A DNA stretch of 64,000 nt from Toxoplasma gondii ME49 (taxonomy: Eukaryota > Apicomplexa > Conoidasida > Eucoccidiorida > Sarcocystidae), in NCBI RefSeq assembly GCF_000006565.2, contig NC_031475.1:2193190-2257189 (forward strand), written 5' to 3'. The notes beneath the pieces were generated by a model. It saw only the letters and a program-made list of their open reading frames with translations. It was not told where the DNA came from and did not search any database. The position numbers and the translations under genes were made by a program. Shown in pieces: positions 1 to 12,800 of the stretch (positions are counted from its first letter, which is position 1; each line of letters starts with the position of its first letter).

Positions 1-1
1 C

Positions 2-166
2 TCGCGACTTGCGCGGAAGTTGCTGCTCATTCACCACGCCGCGTACTGTCAGCTTCGGCATCCCCGGACCAGCGAGATCCTCCACCGCGACGAGATGGGT
101 ACAAAGCGACATACTGTGGAGATTTACAACAGAGCAGTCCTTGCAAGGGGAGCTCCCAACCAGTAA
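2..166 (+). CDS. 3' end of an unrecognised plus-strand gene (partial)
   Basis: Reading frame 2 is open from the left edge to a TAA at 164-166 and gives 54 residues rich in Arg, His and Leu, ending ARGAPNQ. The composition (KLLLIHH near the start, EIYNRAVLARG near the end) looks like real protein, more so than the two other frames, so I take it as the last exon of a gene that starts outside the window. No family was recognised. The exon start, any further splice site and the function cannot be seen. It could be a chance open frame, since 54 codons is short. The gene would run toward the otubain, tail to tail. Confidence 0.4.
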   Translation, partial: SRLARKLLLIHHAAYCQLRHPRTSEILHRDEMGTKRHTVEIYNRAVLARGAPNQ

Positions 167-1956
167 CATCCGTCCTTGGAATTGTGGGTGATTTTTCGTG
201 GGATGTGGTGACGAATTTGAATAACGTGGGACGGTGCGTTCGTCTTCAATTTGCTTTTGCTTTGCGAGCCGTAACGACAGAATCGCCTCGAAAGTAGTGG
301 CAAGAAATAGCGAGGTGGCATGTTCCTTGACAAACCGTGGAGATGGAGACGCGTAAGTAGTGCCTGACGTGGGACAGTGTTCCTGCACAGGCCAGCTCAG
401 TCGTGGTGTGAGCATCCATCCCTGTAGAGTTTCGAGGGTGAAAACAGATAAAAGAAAAAGGGGCTGACAGATAACCAGGGATCGTGAGGGAACCGCAGCA
501 CACAAATGACGTGAGACGGCAACCAGCAGTTGCATAATTGCCTCAGAACGTGAAAGCGCATTCGTCCTCCATGAATGTGCCACTACGGCAAAGCACAAAG
601 TCCATCCCCTGTAAGTGGTAGAAGAGGCCAAAGCGAAGGCGAGACTTGTGGCTGCCTCATAGTACAGTTACGTGAGGCATATCGGACTTCACAAAGAGAC
701 TGTGGAAGAGCGTTAGGAGTTGGCAATGCCATGCGTCAGATCCATTTGTGGAGTTGGTAGTATGTTGGGCATCGCTCAGAGTGTCTGCGCCGCCGTGTTT
801 TTGTTATTCGCATCCTGGCGGGGCCGTTTCCATGTCTAGCTGCGAAGTCTAAAACCGTGCTACTGATTATGAATTTCGATGGCATTCAAAGTGCTATTTC
901 TTTTAGCCGTATCTTCTAGCTGCTATATCCTCCAATAGGCCAATGGCTGCGACCGCCGTCGTGAAGCGTCAACTTCGTGTTTGTGATCCGCCAAGTGACT
1001 AGCGCAATTTGTGTTGCCCCCCAATGGCGTAACTGTCAACGTGGTGGTGAGCCTCGTTGCACAAACAGCGTCGATAGACTGCGCCGACGAAAACTACCGG
1101 AATACAATGCTGGTACGGACGCAGGATCTGCAGTATTGAGTGATCCTCATCGTGTGCATCACCTTTTCACGCACATGGTCTGCTCTGCCCGACCACAGCA
1201 GCTAACCACTGTTCTACTAGGGCGACTTAGTCCGCGATCTTACCGCAGCTTGCTTCTGAGAATTCACGATTAGGCACGTTCACATAGGATGAGTGCGGGC
1301 CTGTAGAACACCGAAAACGAGATTTCTTGAGACGGACGAAAAGCCTTTTGATGGTGGGTATCCCGGAAGTCGTACGCGTAACAAAACCGTTGCTGAGGGG
1401 TCTATGAATGCTTTTCTGGTACACCTGTTTCACTCAGGTCTCGGAGTTATGTGCGCAAACCAGGCATTCTGCGCTCGATTGCTTCGCCGGGTACAACGCA
1501 TGTAATGAGGGCGTTCGTGACGAAGCGTCGGCCGCTTTCCAACACGCCAACACGGTCAGTGGCTTTCGGGAGCAAATACGTACGTCGTGACCACATTCGC
1601 TGAACAACGAGCACTGAGGAAATGTTCGTCACCGTCAAATGAACACAAAGTGAAAACCAACGTAGCCGCGTTTCTCAAGCTAAGTGACGTACGGCCGAAG
1701 TAGCCGGGCCGAATAGAAAATAATAAGTTGATGCATTGGAGAGCACCGAGTACGCTGTTGTTTTAGACTAGCATTTAGCACGTAGAGACACTGACAACCA
1801 TGGCTGCATGTCATCTTCCGCTTTCCACCGTAAGCCACTGCGCAGCATACTTTGCAAAAAGTGATGCAATTGTGAAGACGTTTTGGTCCACATAGTCAAG
1901 GTCTACACGTCCTTCACACTGCGTGGCTCGAAACAGTGTTGATACTCGACGGCATC
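167..1956. other. Intergenic region between two convergent 3' ends
   Basis: About 1.8 kb between the stop of the left-edge gene and the stop of the otubain. Only short open frames of no recognisable family are present on either strand. It presumably holds the two 3' untranslated regions and spacer. No RNA gene or repeat was seen. Confidence 0.5.
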
Positions 1957-4894
1957 CTACGTGCTCTGGTGAGCACCGGCCTGTCGAGGGGAATAAAAGA
2001 AAAAGTCGTAGTGTCCCGGCCGATAAATCAAATGGATCTGGGCGTCGTCCGAGTGCGGGAAAATATGACGAACTGTGAGCAGCATCCACACAGAGCCGCG
2101 AGTGGGCAAGCGTCAGAGAACCGTTCAATAACAAAAACGCATGAGAAAGCCGAGCGCTCTCCTCTATCCAATTCCTGAGATAGGAAAGATTTCATCGCGG
2201 AAAACGGAGTTACCGCGCAGCTGAATCACAAACCTTCGCGTTTCTCTCGTCTTCTCCTCAAGACGGAAAGGGGATAGATACAGAGATAAATACGCCGATA
2301 TGCGTATAAATACACAGTCGGGCGTTGCACAATCTGGTCTCGCCGTTTTTTATGGCTCGATGCTTCTTTCACACATAAAAACTGCTCTCCTAGCATACGC
2401 GCCACTGTACCGCATCATTTGTGCCCCGATCTCTTGCTGGAGGATGACGGGCTCGACGGTTGGGACGAATCGATGGAAGTGTGCGATTGACATGACGTTG
2501 TCGCTTACCTGGCACCTCGCCGGGCGACTGATCGAAATAGACAATCTCTACAGGCATCTGTGTCATCGCTGTCAACGCCATGATTTGAGGCTGCTCAGCT
2601 TCCACCCACATCGGATCCACTTCGTGAGAGCAGTAGTCCTCCACCGTTGCGTACGCGGTCAGGAACGGCAAGTACAATTCACTGTTCAACTTAATGTGTG
2701 TCGAAGCGAGAAGGCTACACGGAAAGGAACGCATGTGGTAGAACATCAGGAAGACAACAAATGATACGAACGCTACATAACCAGACCTACAGGGTGGTTT
2801 CACCAAGCGGCATTCTTGCAGATCAATCGAACAGCCTTCTCAGGTGAACTGAGCAGCCACATTCTGTCTGTGCAGACGCAGAAATAACTGAAAAGAACTA
2901 CTGTTTCATGCACTGTGTGGCTTCCTTCCGGTGAGGATCATTTCTGATCCAGCTCTAGCTTTCAAATTAACGAGTGAAAAGCAGATGCTGCACATACATC
3001 CTGGATGTAACAAAGCACTTGTCCCTGTACGAGCCTTGCTGGATGTCAGCACCAGGCCAATTTTACTCAGGAGAAAACCTGATGATCGGGCATGAATTCT
3101 CATGCACAATCAAAAGCACTTCTCCAACAATTTGAATGCAGCCAGTGTAAAACGCGCAGCTTTTGCTTGAAGGCAGCAGGCATCTTCCACTGCGAACGGT
3201 TGCACAAGATGCCGCTAGGTGGCGCTCAACAAAAAAAAACTGGGCAGATGTGCCCAGCAGCACAACCAGCGTTCCTGTTTCTTCTCTGCCGCCTTCCGGC
3301 CACTTGTTTCTCCATGCTCATTTCTCTCTGATATGTCCATCCCTCACTGTGCCTTATTATGTCTGTATGAGGAAATCGAACACAACGGACAACAGCTTCA
3401 AAAAAGACGTGACACCAACTCTGTCTAAACTCGCCCGTTCCCACCCGCCACCTCGGGATACTTCTGATAATCCATATGCGTCTAGGGCGCCTAAACTCCA
3501 TGAAGCCTTACCGCGCAAAGACAACAATGTAATTGCTGCTGCAGGTATCGTTGAAGATGTCGTCGAGCGTCTGCGTGTTGGCTTCAGGGGATTCCAGCTT
3601 CTCCAGGTTCTCCACAGTTTCTGCCACGCAATGTAGCAGAGCGTTCGCAAACCGTCAGTGCTTGGTTCTAAGCCAAGACTCTCTTCCAGGCAAGAAGGAA
3701 GGGCATAGTACCCGTCTAGGAGAGCCACCGTCATGTTGGTGAATCGAATGACGGCATCTGCCACTACCCCTGATAAGCTCGTGAGTCACAACAGGGATTC
3801 CGAGTATACTGCAGGGACATATCTGCATTTAGATTCGTCAAACGCCGTTTCGGGTGCCCAGCGAGTTTCTCAAACGGGATGGAGACGAGGACTGTGGCCT
3901 ACTCAAGTCAACAAGTCGTTACTTGAAGCCTCCGTTTCCGAATGCAGTCGATCCAGTTGAGATTTTCACGCGGTCTGCAGACACGCCCCGACTCTATAAG
4001 TAAACGGAAATGTATACGCAGAACGGCCAACTCCTTCGCAAACTCCTACCTTCAGCGAAGTCGGCCACAGTCTCTGCGCCAGCGCTGCAGACAACAAGAA
4101 CCAGGGGGTACAGTTGGCGGTGAGAAAACGCAGCTGCTGAAAACGCGGGAAAAGGGTAAAAAAATGCAAAATTGTTACTTATCCCAGGTGCTGACGCTCT
4201 CTTTGAGAAACACGGCATCTGGGTGCTTCGATTTCGTTTCTACATTCACTCGCGCTGAAGCGATTGCCTTTCACGTGCTCTGCATAGGGGAGTCCCAGAA
4301 AAAAGACTCACATTCACGACCAAGAGTTGAGGCTCCTGTATGCCTATCGGAACAGATATCCATGAAAGTAAGGCCAACGTACTTGACTTCCTGTACTTTG
4401 GGCAGCAATTCGTCGTTGATGCGTTTAATGAAGCTTTTGATTTTCTCGCGTTGACGGAGAAAGCAGAGGAAGACGCCGTACATGTACGCGCGGTAAAAGC
4501 AGCATCCGTCCTTGCGTACTCTTCTCATGGTCCATGTGCCCTCAGCTCCGTGCAGAGCATCCTCGTGAGAATGTCCGGCTTCCCTCTCGTTCTCTTCTGC
4601 GCCTTGAGCTCTGTCTTCTGTTGGACTCGGGCTGCAGCAGGCATCCCTTCTCTGCTGTTGTTCCTTGACGAACGTCCGCGCCTTGGCACAGAGCGCAGGG
4701 TTCCCTTCGAAATCCCGACACAAACAGTCCAGACTCTCCACTTTCCCTACAAGTGGCTGGCTCTCGATTTCCTGCTGCCATTCTGGCAACGAATTCCCTT
4801 CATTCTCTTGAGGTGTCCGTGGTGCTTCTGCCATCGGCCCTGCAGAGGTGTTAGGGTCTGCAACAGGTTCGACCCCTCCGTTTGAATCCGCCAT
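1957..4894 (-). CDS. Otubain (OTUB-type deubiquitinating cysteine protease), 361 aa, 5 exons
   Basis: Cysteine protease of the otubain (OTUB1/OTUB2) family, which cuts ubiquitin from substrates, probably in cytosol and nucleus. Exons on the minus strand: 4894-4275, 4084-4050, 3620-3512, 2714-2509, 2072-1957; all phases agree. Residues 39-60 match the otubain N-terminal helix (QQEI...PLV). An acidic insert of about 40 residues precedes DGCCFYRA (129-136), which carries Asp129 and the nucleophile Cys132. EVDPMWVEAEQPQI lies in exon 4, and RHIFP...IYRPGHYD in exon 5 supplies His344 and Asp346. The full catalytic set is therefore present. The first donor was chosen (AC|gtgaaa) because the stronger-looking gtgagt at 4311-4306 breaks the frame, so the stretch around residues 190-207 is the least certain. 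The start at 4894 lies just before the acidic N-terminus. A short tail of about 15 residues follows the His box. The usual family Asn before the catalytic Cys is Cys131 here. Confidence 0.88.
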
Positions 4895-7310
4895 GTTCAA
4901 TTTGTTCACAAGGAAGGCGAGAGTAAACTGTTCGATAAACACGCTTTTTCCCCCGTTAGACACGATTTCGGCCAGAAGAAGCAAGGAGGGAAGGTGGCAA
5001 GGCAAAGCACCACGAGAAGAAAAAGGGAAGTGAACGGCAGATGGACGCCAGTGCCGAAGCAGGAGGCCGCCACGCGAAATTTCGAGATACTTCGCAGCAT
5101 ACAATTCGTGCCCGTCTAGATAAATACAAGGATGTCGTGAGACAGACGATCAAAGGAGGTGTGGCTGAGCACGGCAGCCATGTCGGTCGAGGGGCTCTAG
5201 GCACACACAGTAATGAAGTTAGTGAGTTTCTATGTTTCACGATAAACACCTGCCTAAAAGAGGAGAAAACAAACAAAAGACGCACAGAACAGAGGGGACG
5301 CATGCAGAGAAAGAAGGTAAAAATGCTCTCGAGCACACCTACATGAGGAGGCGAGAACGCAGCGGAGCTCCGGTGACCCTCGGCCGAAGATGTTCCAGAC
5401 GGAAAAACCGACAGGTCGCACCCGCAGTGAATACGGGCGTTGTTGCCCACGTTTATGTTGGAGGTTTTTTTGGTGTGCAACGAAATCACTGGATACAGCT
5501 GCACGGAACACAAAGCAACGCAGAAAGGACGGTAGAAGAGTTTTGAGTGCATGCGCTTTTGAAGGCGAGGTGTCGTTGTAGTAATTCCAGTACCAGGGTG
5601 AAGCAGCCGGCTCCATACTAAAAGACCTGACACAAACAGAGGTGTGGACCGTAAATGGTACCCTTTTCTTGTTCTGATGGGGTTTCATCGCAGAATCAAA
5701 AGTCAAACGACGGAAGCTCAATCCCTGCCTGGATGGAAGCGGCGCGCGGCTCTCCCTATGCTGGAATACAGCCACGAGTGAGATCCTTCGGCGAAAATCC
5801 GCCCATATCTAACTGAAAGGCAAACAAATTCCCTACGAAAAGCCCAACGTGTTAGCACTAGAGTCGCTTCGGATGGCAGCCTGAAATCCCGAACCAGTCT
5901 CGTTACAGACAACTGTTGCATCTATTGGAAGGTTGAACCGGCGGACAAGACGCAGTTTATGGCAACACACCCCAAGAAGCCCGAACGTCTTGAAATGCGA
6001 ACGACACAAACACACCGACGAGATACGCTGCCTTAATGAGAGATGCTAGGTATAGCACCTTTTTGTACGACGGAATGATACTGGTACTAAGCATGCTCGC
6101 TCACTTTTCGTATGTATCAGAGTCAGTTTACCACTAGAACCCCCAGGCTTTCTCCCCGGTTTCTTGGCGGGCCTTTCATCTTTTAGGGACCTGTAAAGGA
6201 CATGGTAGTGACTCGGTTGCTTAGGAGGAAGCTTGTGTCAAGACATAATTTTCTCGTTCGTCAATCTTATTCGTTTCCGAACATCGCAAAGGCATTCTAC
6301 GGTGTTGCACCTCGTCCTTAGAGGTACTCATTATACTGTGGTACTATGTGCTCAGCACGGTGAGGGAACAGCGGTTGCCGATAAGGTGCATTTTGGCCGA
6401 GAAACAATCTAGAAAATGTAAATATAAGCAACGGCAGAGATTTCATTCCATCTGCGCTAGACGTGTGGAGCGCCTCCATCAGTTTCATCCTCCAGCAAGT
6501 TGCCAGTTGCGCCACGTGGAAGTACGAGTAGTGCCACGGGTACACGGGATAGCAGACGCCAAATGTTTTACACATTTATTGTTAAATGCGACTACGCACA
6601 TGCAGACATACATGTATGCATGCATGGATGTGAAAACGCTGTGAGTGGCGGTCAAATATTTTCATTCACGACTAAATATGCTCACAGTTTGTCTCCCAGT
6701 TACTCGGTCACCTCTCTGAACTACGATTCACCGGCGCTTCTGCTTGTCTCGTAGCCTACACCGGCGCACCAACTCGCCCGCTTAGACTCTCTCTGGAAGT
6801 GAAACAGAAATTACCAGAAAAAAGTGAAGGAAACCGCGCTTATATGTGCCCTCCTTTATGCGGCTGGTGGCTCCGTTGTTGTGTTAAACTTTTTCAAACA
6901 AAAGGTCACGACATCAAAATCAGGGACTGAACAGCGGTGGCCGCGCGCGGTCACCGGGGACAGCGGTCACTACTTTCATCCACGACAACCTTTTGTATCT
7001 CAGCGAAAAGACTCTGCCCGCGCGCCACCCCGTATATCGCGGTGTCCTGATAAGCAGCAGGAAGGCCGCGATGTTTCTCTGTGTGTATTTGGTCGGCGCG
7101 TCTGTTCCTCAACTTTTCATCCAAGTTTTCTTCTCTTTCCCTTTTCTGTGTCTCTTGTAAACACTTTCCCTCGAAAACATTAGGGGGAAAGTTTTCGCAC
7201 GTCATTTTCCGGTCACTCGTTCTGCTGGTCGAGGATCGTCGCGACCGCTTGCTCTCTTTACTGTGCCGGCGCTTACTCACCTGGTGTTTTTCAAACATCT
7301 TTTAGGCACA
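4895..7310. promoter_or_regulatory. Divergent promoter region, otubain (-) and COPI-associated gene (+)
   Basis: About 2.4 kb separates the two divergent start codons, so both promoters and 5' untranslated regions must lie here. A TGCATGCA palindrome lies at 6617-6624; related motifs have been reported in apicomplexan promoters and as AP2-factor sites, but the same word occurs elsewhere in the window, so its role here is inference. The last 600 bases before 7311 are pyrimidine-rich, as is common for coccidian leaders. Open frames inside are short and match no family I recognise. Confidence 0.45.
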
Positions 7311-9801
7311 ATGTACGCAGACGCGCCAATCGCGGGACACCCAACAGGTAAGAAAGGCGATCTTTTCTCAGGCTGTCTGTTACCTCTTGCGCAGTAAATT
7401 CCATCAGCCTTCCATACCCGTCGTGGTCTCCTGTATTGAGGTGTACGTACATCCGAGACATTCGCTCCTTTCTTGAAGACCCTACTGGTAACTGACGACG
7501 GGGGCGGACGGGGGCTGTCCCTTTTTATACAACAGCATGGAAGTGAAGTGGATAGTCTTCATCACGGATGCTCTGTTCTTAGTTCTTTTGGATACGCGAA
7601 AGCTGGGAACTGTATCACGAAACGTTTTTTTTTCTGTCACGATCCAGTCTATCGTGGCTTAGGAAACGCTGTGGTGCTTCGTTCGTGGCGGTACCTTTAC
7701 CTCTCCAGAACGGTCACTGCTGAGGCCCTCCAAAGGCGCAGCTCTATAACTAATCGTGTTGGCAAAGGCTACAAACGGATAATGTGAAAATCATATTTTG
7801 GCCGTCCTGAGCATTCTCTCATCTGCGCACGCAGGGTTCGCGCCGTGCTGGGATGCGAACTCACCAGTATCTGTATGCGCGAGTTACGCCCTCATTATGC
7901 AAGTTCAGTTGTTTCTTGCGTTTTTTTATTTTGGTAAATCTGTGTGTATCTGTGCACGTTGTTGTAATCAAAGGCTCACTTGTATACTGTCATGGATGAT
8001 CTCCCGGGTGGGTTGCTGCTCATCCACCATGCTGCGCCCTAAAAATTGTTTCGGCCACATAACATCTTAATCAGGGTAGAAGTAAGATGTAGTACTTGGG
8101 TTTCGAATGTTGGCATACAATTTTAGTGGCTGTCACATAGTGACAATATTCAATTCGTTTCTCTAGTTCCATATCACGTGTGAGCCTTTATGCCGTTTGT
8201 GTGTGTGTGTGTGTTGTTCCGCAGAGGCACTGGTCGGTGGACAAAATGGCTACCCTGCCATTCCCACGTCAGCTGCCCACATTGCTGAGCAAATGGAGAG
8301 TGGTGGTGCGCGCGTCGAGGAAACGCTCGTGCGTCTGAACTGCAAGTACCAAACTCTCTTTTTCTGTGCGGGCATGGCTGCTGTCACAGCTGGAGTCATC
8401 GGCGGCCTCACATCCCTTTTGACTCTGCAGCTTGCCTGTCTGGTCAACTCCACCTTCCTCCTGTATGTCAAATGATGCAGACCCGAAAAAAAAATCGACA
8501 GACAGTCAACCTTAAAAGTTTCACAGAGTTTTTGTGAGCCTATGTTCACTATGTCTCAGTATCTGTTAACCCTGGACTCTGGTCGCTCGTTCAGAAAGAA
8601 AACTCGTGAATATGTGGATTTTGTTTTGGGCTAGCCACACCAGCGTACATTAATGATTACACAAGCAGTCCTTTACGGTCGTATATGTTTACATACGCTT
8701 TTATCGCTTTGTTTGCTTACGTTCGGGGGTACTGATTGTACACAGAACGAAACGGGTTCCCCGGATGTCATCACCGAACGTAATGTGTATGCTATTTCGA
8801 AATTGTGGCATGTGCCATTTGTGTTCGCAGCGTCTTCGGTTTTGTCATGATGCTTCTAGATGTTCCTGGAGCGCCTCGATGGGCAGGACGGTACCGATCG
8901 TCTATCCGCAAATATTTCCGCTTCCTCACTCGCCTCACTGGCAAGGCTTTGTGGCTCTTGTTCTTGGGGAGCATGACTGCTGTCACCTTGTGGCCGTCGA
9001 ATCGCCAGGCCCACGCTCTGCTCTTCTTTACCATCTGCCTCAGTTTCTTCGTCTCTTCGGTCGCTATTGTTGGTTTGCTCATTGTAAGTCTGCAGTTACG
9101 ACGGGTTCCCATACTGGGAACACTGTGTCTGTCCAGCTGGCAGCCGTCAAGGCTTGGATCGAGGCGCCGGTGTAGAATTTTGCGAAGTGTTCGTTGGGGG
9201 TTGACACGCAGCGCGTCTTTCCGTCTGTGGCGGCTGAATTAAACGTTCTTTTTGTGCAAAACTCGGAAGCCAGTCGCGTACTGTCGAGTGGTTCATTCAT
9301 TTTGCCGAGCACCCACAACTTGTGAGTCCGCGCGAGCACCGATCCAGGGACGGTGTGCTGCACACGCGCTGTCCACGACTGCCTTTGCAAGGAGATGAGA
9401 TGCACCTCACGGTCATGTCAAAAAACAGCGTTTCTTTCACATGAGCTCGCTGAGATCAGCGAGATTTTTCGTGTTCCCGCTGACGTCTGCCCGTGATGTG
9501 GAGCTGTCTTGGTATCCAGGCCATCAGGAAGTCCCTGCGACTGGAGAAAGTTCGCAAGGCTATTTTGATGAGCTGCAAGGGAGCCTACATCGACGTGTAC
9601 CGCAAGTATGCCATGACCGACCCCCAGCACGGCATGCAGTTCGAGGAGTTCAACCGCCTGTGCGCAGATGTGACTGGTGGACGCCTCCAGTTCGACATCA
9701 CTGATCTGGGCATCATCTACAACGCTCTTGACGACCACCAGAAGTCGGCAATCAACGAGCGCGAGTTTTCCGAATGGATGACAGGTGAACTGGAGGAATA
9801 G
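7311..9801 (+). CDS. COPI-associated membrane protein (Tvp18/COPI_assoc family) with C-terminal EF-hand-like domain, 269 aa
   Basis: Four exons join in frame: 7311-7347, 8225-8462, 8831-9083, 9520-9801. The product has a short polar N-terminus, then four predicted membrane spans: about residues 49-68, 72-101 (ending FVMMLLDVP), 117-140 (after the RYFRFLTRLTGKAL-type loop) and 149-176. This spacing and the loop are typical of the COPI_assoc family, small Golgi proteins that travel with COPI vesicles. The last 93 residues form a soluble domain with two helix-loop-helix units (around MTDPQHGMQFEEFNRL and LDDHQKSAINEREFSEW) like an EF-hand pair, but the loops lack the full set of acidic ligands, so calcium binding is doubtful. 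The acceptor of exon 4 (ggtatccag) has a weak pyrimidine tract but is the one that keeps frame. Function in Golgi/COPI traffic is inferred from the family. Confidence 0.82.
8198..8214 (+). repeat. (TG)n microsatellite in an intron
   Basis: About eight TG units end ten bases before the acceptor of exon 2 of the COPI-associated gene and may double as part of its pyrimidine-rich tract. Length is expected to vary between strains. Confidence 0.8.
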
Positions 9802-12800
9802 AACAAACCATTCGTCTCAGAGTCGATTTTGTCCGTTTTATTCGTGTCTGTGCGTCGCTGACTGGGAGTTTACTTTTATATATCTGTATCAACATGTAGT
9901 TACTCTCAGTACATGGTTATGTATAGACGAAGTTGCCGGTCCAGTTCGGCATCTGGTGACGGGAAAAAAAGGGTTTAGGGTATCTTGTGTCGTAGGAGAC
10001 TTACCTTTGTGTTTTTGGTGTCGCAGTCGTAGCGGAGGACTCCGGTGGCTTGCTCTATAAGAGAAGACGTGGAATGGGTTCTCTCCTTTTGTCGTTTGTG
10101 TCTCTGCTAATATGCAGGTTCCATGACTTACCTGTAAGGTGCCGCTTCATGGGGTCAACGGCAGCATGAAGCAATCGAATCCCCTCGAGCTTGATGCCAG
10201 GAAGCGGAGCGGCTGGGGTTTGCATCTCGGAGTTCTCTGGTCACTGACCGCTGCGCCTTGATTCAAAAGAAATCTGCCTAGCACTCGGTGCCAGGCGGGT
10301 GTGTAGACATGCTCATATGCGTACACGACCTGACTTGGCGAACCTGTAGAATCATTTTTTGCTAGTGAAGACAGTCGTGGAGTATCGTTCACCAGAGGGC
10401 TGAAGAAGGGTGTGAATGTTCGGCCCTGTCTGTTCTCGCGGTTTATGCGCGTGATTCTGATGCCGTTTTCTCAAGCGTATTAACCAGAAAGAAGAACCAA
10501 GGCGTCCCACTTCGGTGCCTCCTTTTCAGTTCGAGAAACCATACAGAAACGAGCCGCTCGTGACCCGTTCATCTGTGTAGCAAAAGGCTTCCACCCCCGT
10601 TCTTTCTTTGTTTCACTTCACGAAACTTTCAACTGGCTGTGTTTCCTTCGAATTTCTCTCCGGAAGGAGAAATAGAATTGGTTTCCTGTTTGAAGGGTCT
10701 CTCGCTGTTGCAAACGGCAAAGCACAGACGTGTCGCGCATGCGCGTCTGGATCTGCGCAGCTGAGTGGTGGAGGCCTTTTGTTTGTGTCTTCACTTTGTT
10801 CTCTCTTTGTCCTTCCTAGCCGAGACAGAAAAAGCTTGAAAGGCCACGGTTTTGTCGGCAGTATCAAACGCTATGGCTGCTACACATGCTATGCGCTTGC
10901 ATAGGTGTGCTCACGCACCTATGGAGATATGCGTGTATCTATGTACGTCACGTATGTGCAGTATGCTGCTCAATGATGAGGCAGTCGGTTAGTCTCTTTT
11001 TTCGTTCTTTCCTTGTCCGTCATGGATACTCCCGTTTAAAAGACCGGTGGAAAAAACACTGATCTCGTAAGTGGTCGTGCTGCCTCCTGGACGATTGGCG
11101 CCTTTCCTTTAATTTAAATCGTCAATGTTTCCCGGAAGAGCCTCACCATTCTGGTTCGTAGCCTCATACAGATGAGGATGGTTGCTCCAGACGCACTCGG
11201 TCTACATGCGATGCGGCGGATCGAACCCATTCGCAAAACATGGTAACGGACATTGATAGGCACCTCGGATTTTCAGTTCTTGCAAGTATACATTGGATCG
11301 AAAAGTCGAGTGGTGATGTATAACCGCTTTACAATTGCCTCTTGCTGAAATGGTTTAGCACATCTTCATACCTACCGACTTTAAGCGAGGCCGTTGAAAG
11401 AGATGGAGAGAAATTTTCTACACATCTGGTGCAACTTGCAGCCACAGTCTACCGAAAAGTCCCGACTATAAGACTTGAACGTAAAATGGGGCTTTACAGA
11501 TTTCATAACAGAAAGAACAGCTGGCTGCTCGAGTTTGTGTGCCCTAGCATCGCCACCCTGGTTTTACGGTTGAAGAAAAGCATATTGTGGGCAAGCGGCA
11601 GTCATGAATACCTCTTGTACAGTCCATTCAGTTTTGTAGAGTCCTGTTGTCTAGGTTAAATCGGTACATGCAACTCCGAAAGGAAGGATTCAGTACGAAT
11701 ATGACAAACTCAAATTGAAGCACGAGAAGTGACTGACATTTACTCATTATATCAGTTGAAGTTTTCCTTCGCGGTATAGCGGCAGTCTCACTCGACCACG
11801 GGAGATCAGCGGATGTGGTTTTCTAGGTTGCATGCTTATATAGTGAAATACAGACGCAAAATGCAGCGGCAAAACTCTATCATATCTATGAAGGACGAAG
11901 GGGATGAAACTCCTTCCCGTGTCCAGAGGGCTAATGGTGCGTTGTTTTTTGTGACAACCCCCAGAGGTCTATCTAACAAGGACGTTGGGCGATACACACA
12001 GAACAACGCATCGAGAACAGGAGCCGAGCAAGGAAATTCGTGACATTTTCACGCGACCGTTAATTGGAAATGCAGTCACTGGAGTTATGTGCTAATTCTG
12101 TTGCGAAGGAAAAGGCTTTTTTATCTGGAATAATGTGACCGCGGGGGGCGGAGAAGGGGGGGGCGCGCGGATGTTAAACTATGTCGGGCATACTGAGCTG
12201 ACTCACAGAGAGCAACAATGAATAGCAAACTCGTAGGCGAAAGACATTTATGGATGCAAAAGTTGAGAGCTTTTAAAGGACAGAAAAGCAAGTGTCATTT
12301 AACCCCATGTGCTACGTCTAGCAGGTGCATGGGGACATCAAGGATCCAAGGGAGGCAGAGCACCGGTGTCCCTGTGCGGACACCGAATTGTAATTTTGCG
12401 GAAGAAAGGACGTGAGACTTTCACTCTTCCTGGTCTCCAACATGGAGGCCATGGCGGTTGCAGGGGAATAGAACCCGCCAAGGCGAACTTTTTTTTCCCT
12501 CTCTAACGCCGTTGGCCGAAACCCGATGAGGCCTCTTAGCTACAGCGTCCTCATACGGAACTCACTAGTCGCCTCGGCTCTCCGCTGATTTTAACCTGTT
12601 TTGTGAATCTCTGGGGAGAAGAATCTCCAATTGCATTGGACAGGCTCCACGGCCTCCTAATGACGAAGAGCGCACCTTTTCTCGTTAGTTAACTGTGGAT
12701 GGAGCTGCTACGAGCTCTCGAGACACGCGGACCCGCCTGCTTTTCTCAAGGAGCGCGTTGTCTTGTTCCGGCTTTCCGGAACCGCATCAAGAAGCCCCTA

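Noticed and set aside
2350..2508. Apparent frameshifted otubain C-terminus right after exon 4 (HFHRFVPTVEPVIL, SKRSGH), suggesting a pseudogene
   Set aside because: A clean intron (gtaagcg ... ctcacag) leads in phase to a true C-terminal exon at 2072-1957 with RHIFP and IYRPGHYD, so the resemblance inside the intron is chance.
3621..3650. Upstream extension of otubain exon 3 reading FANALLHCVA, resembling the family sequence
   Set aside because: A stop lies just upstream with no acceptor between. The acceptor at 3621-3622 keeps phase and gives exactly the family spacing.
4340..4885. 181-codon plus-strand open frame
   Set aside because: It lies antisense to exon 1 of the otubain, which has clear family motifs; it is a shadow frame.
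11216..11231. tRNA B-box-like GGTTCGATCC on the minus strand
   Set aside because: No A-box, no acceptor-stem pairing and no anticodon arm could be built around it.
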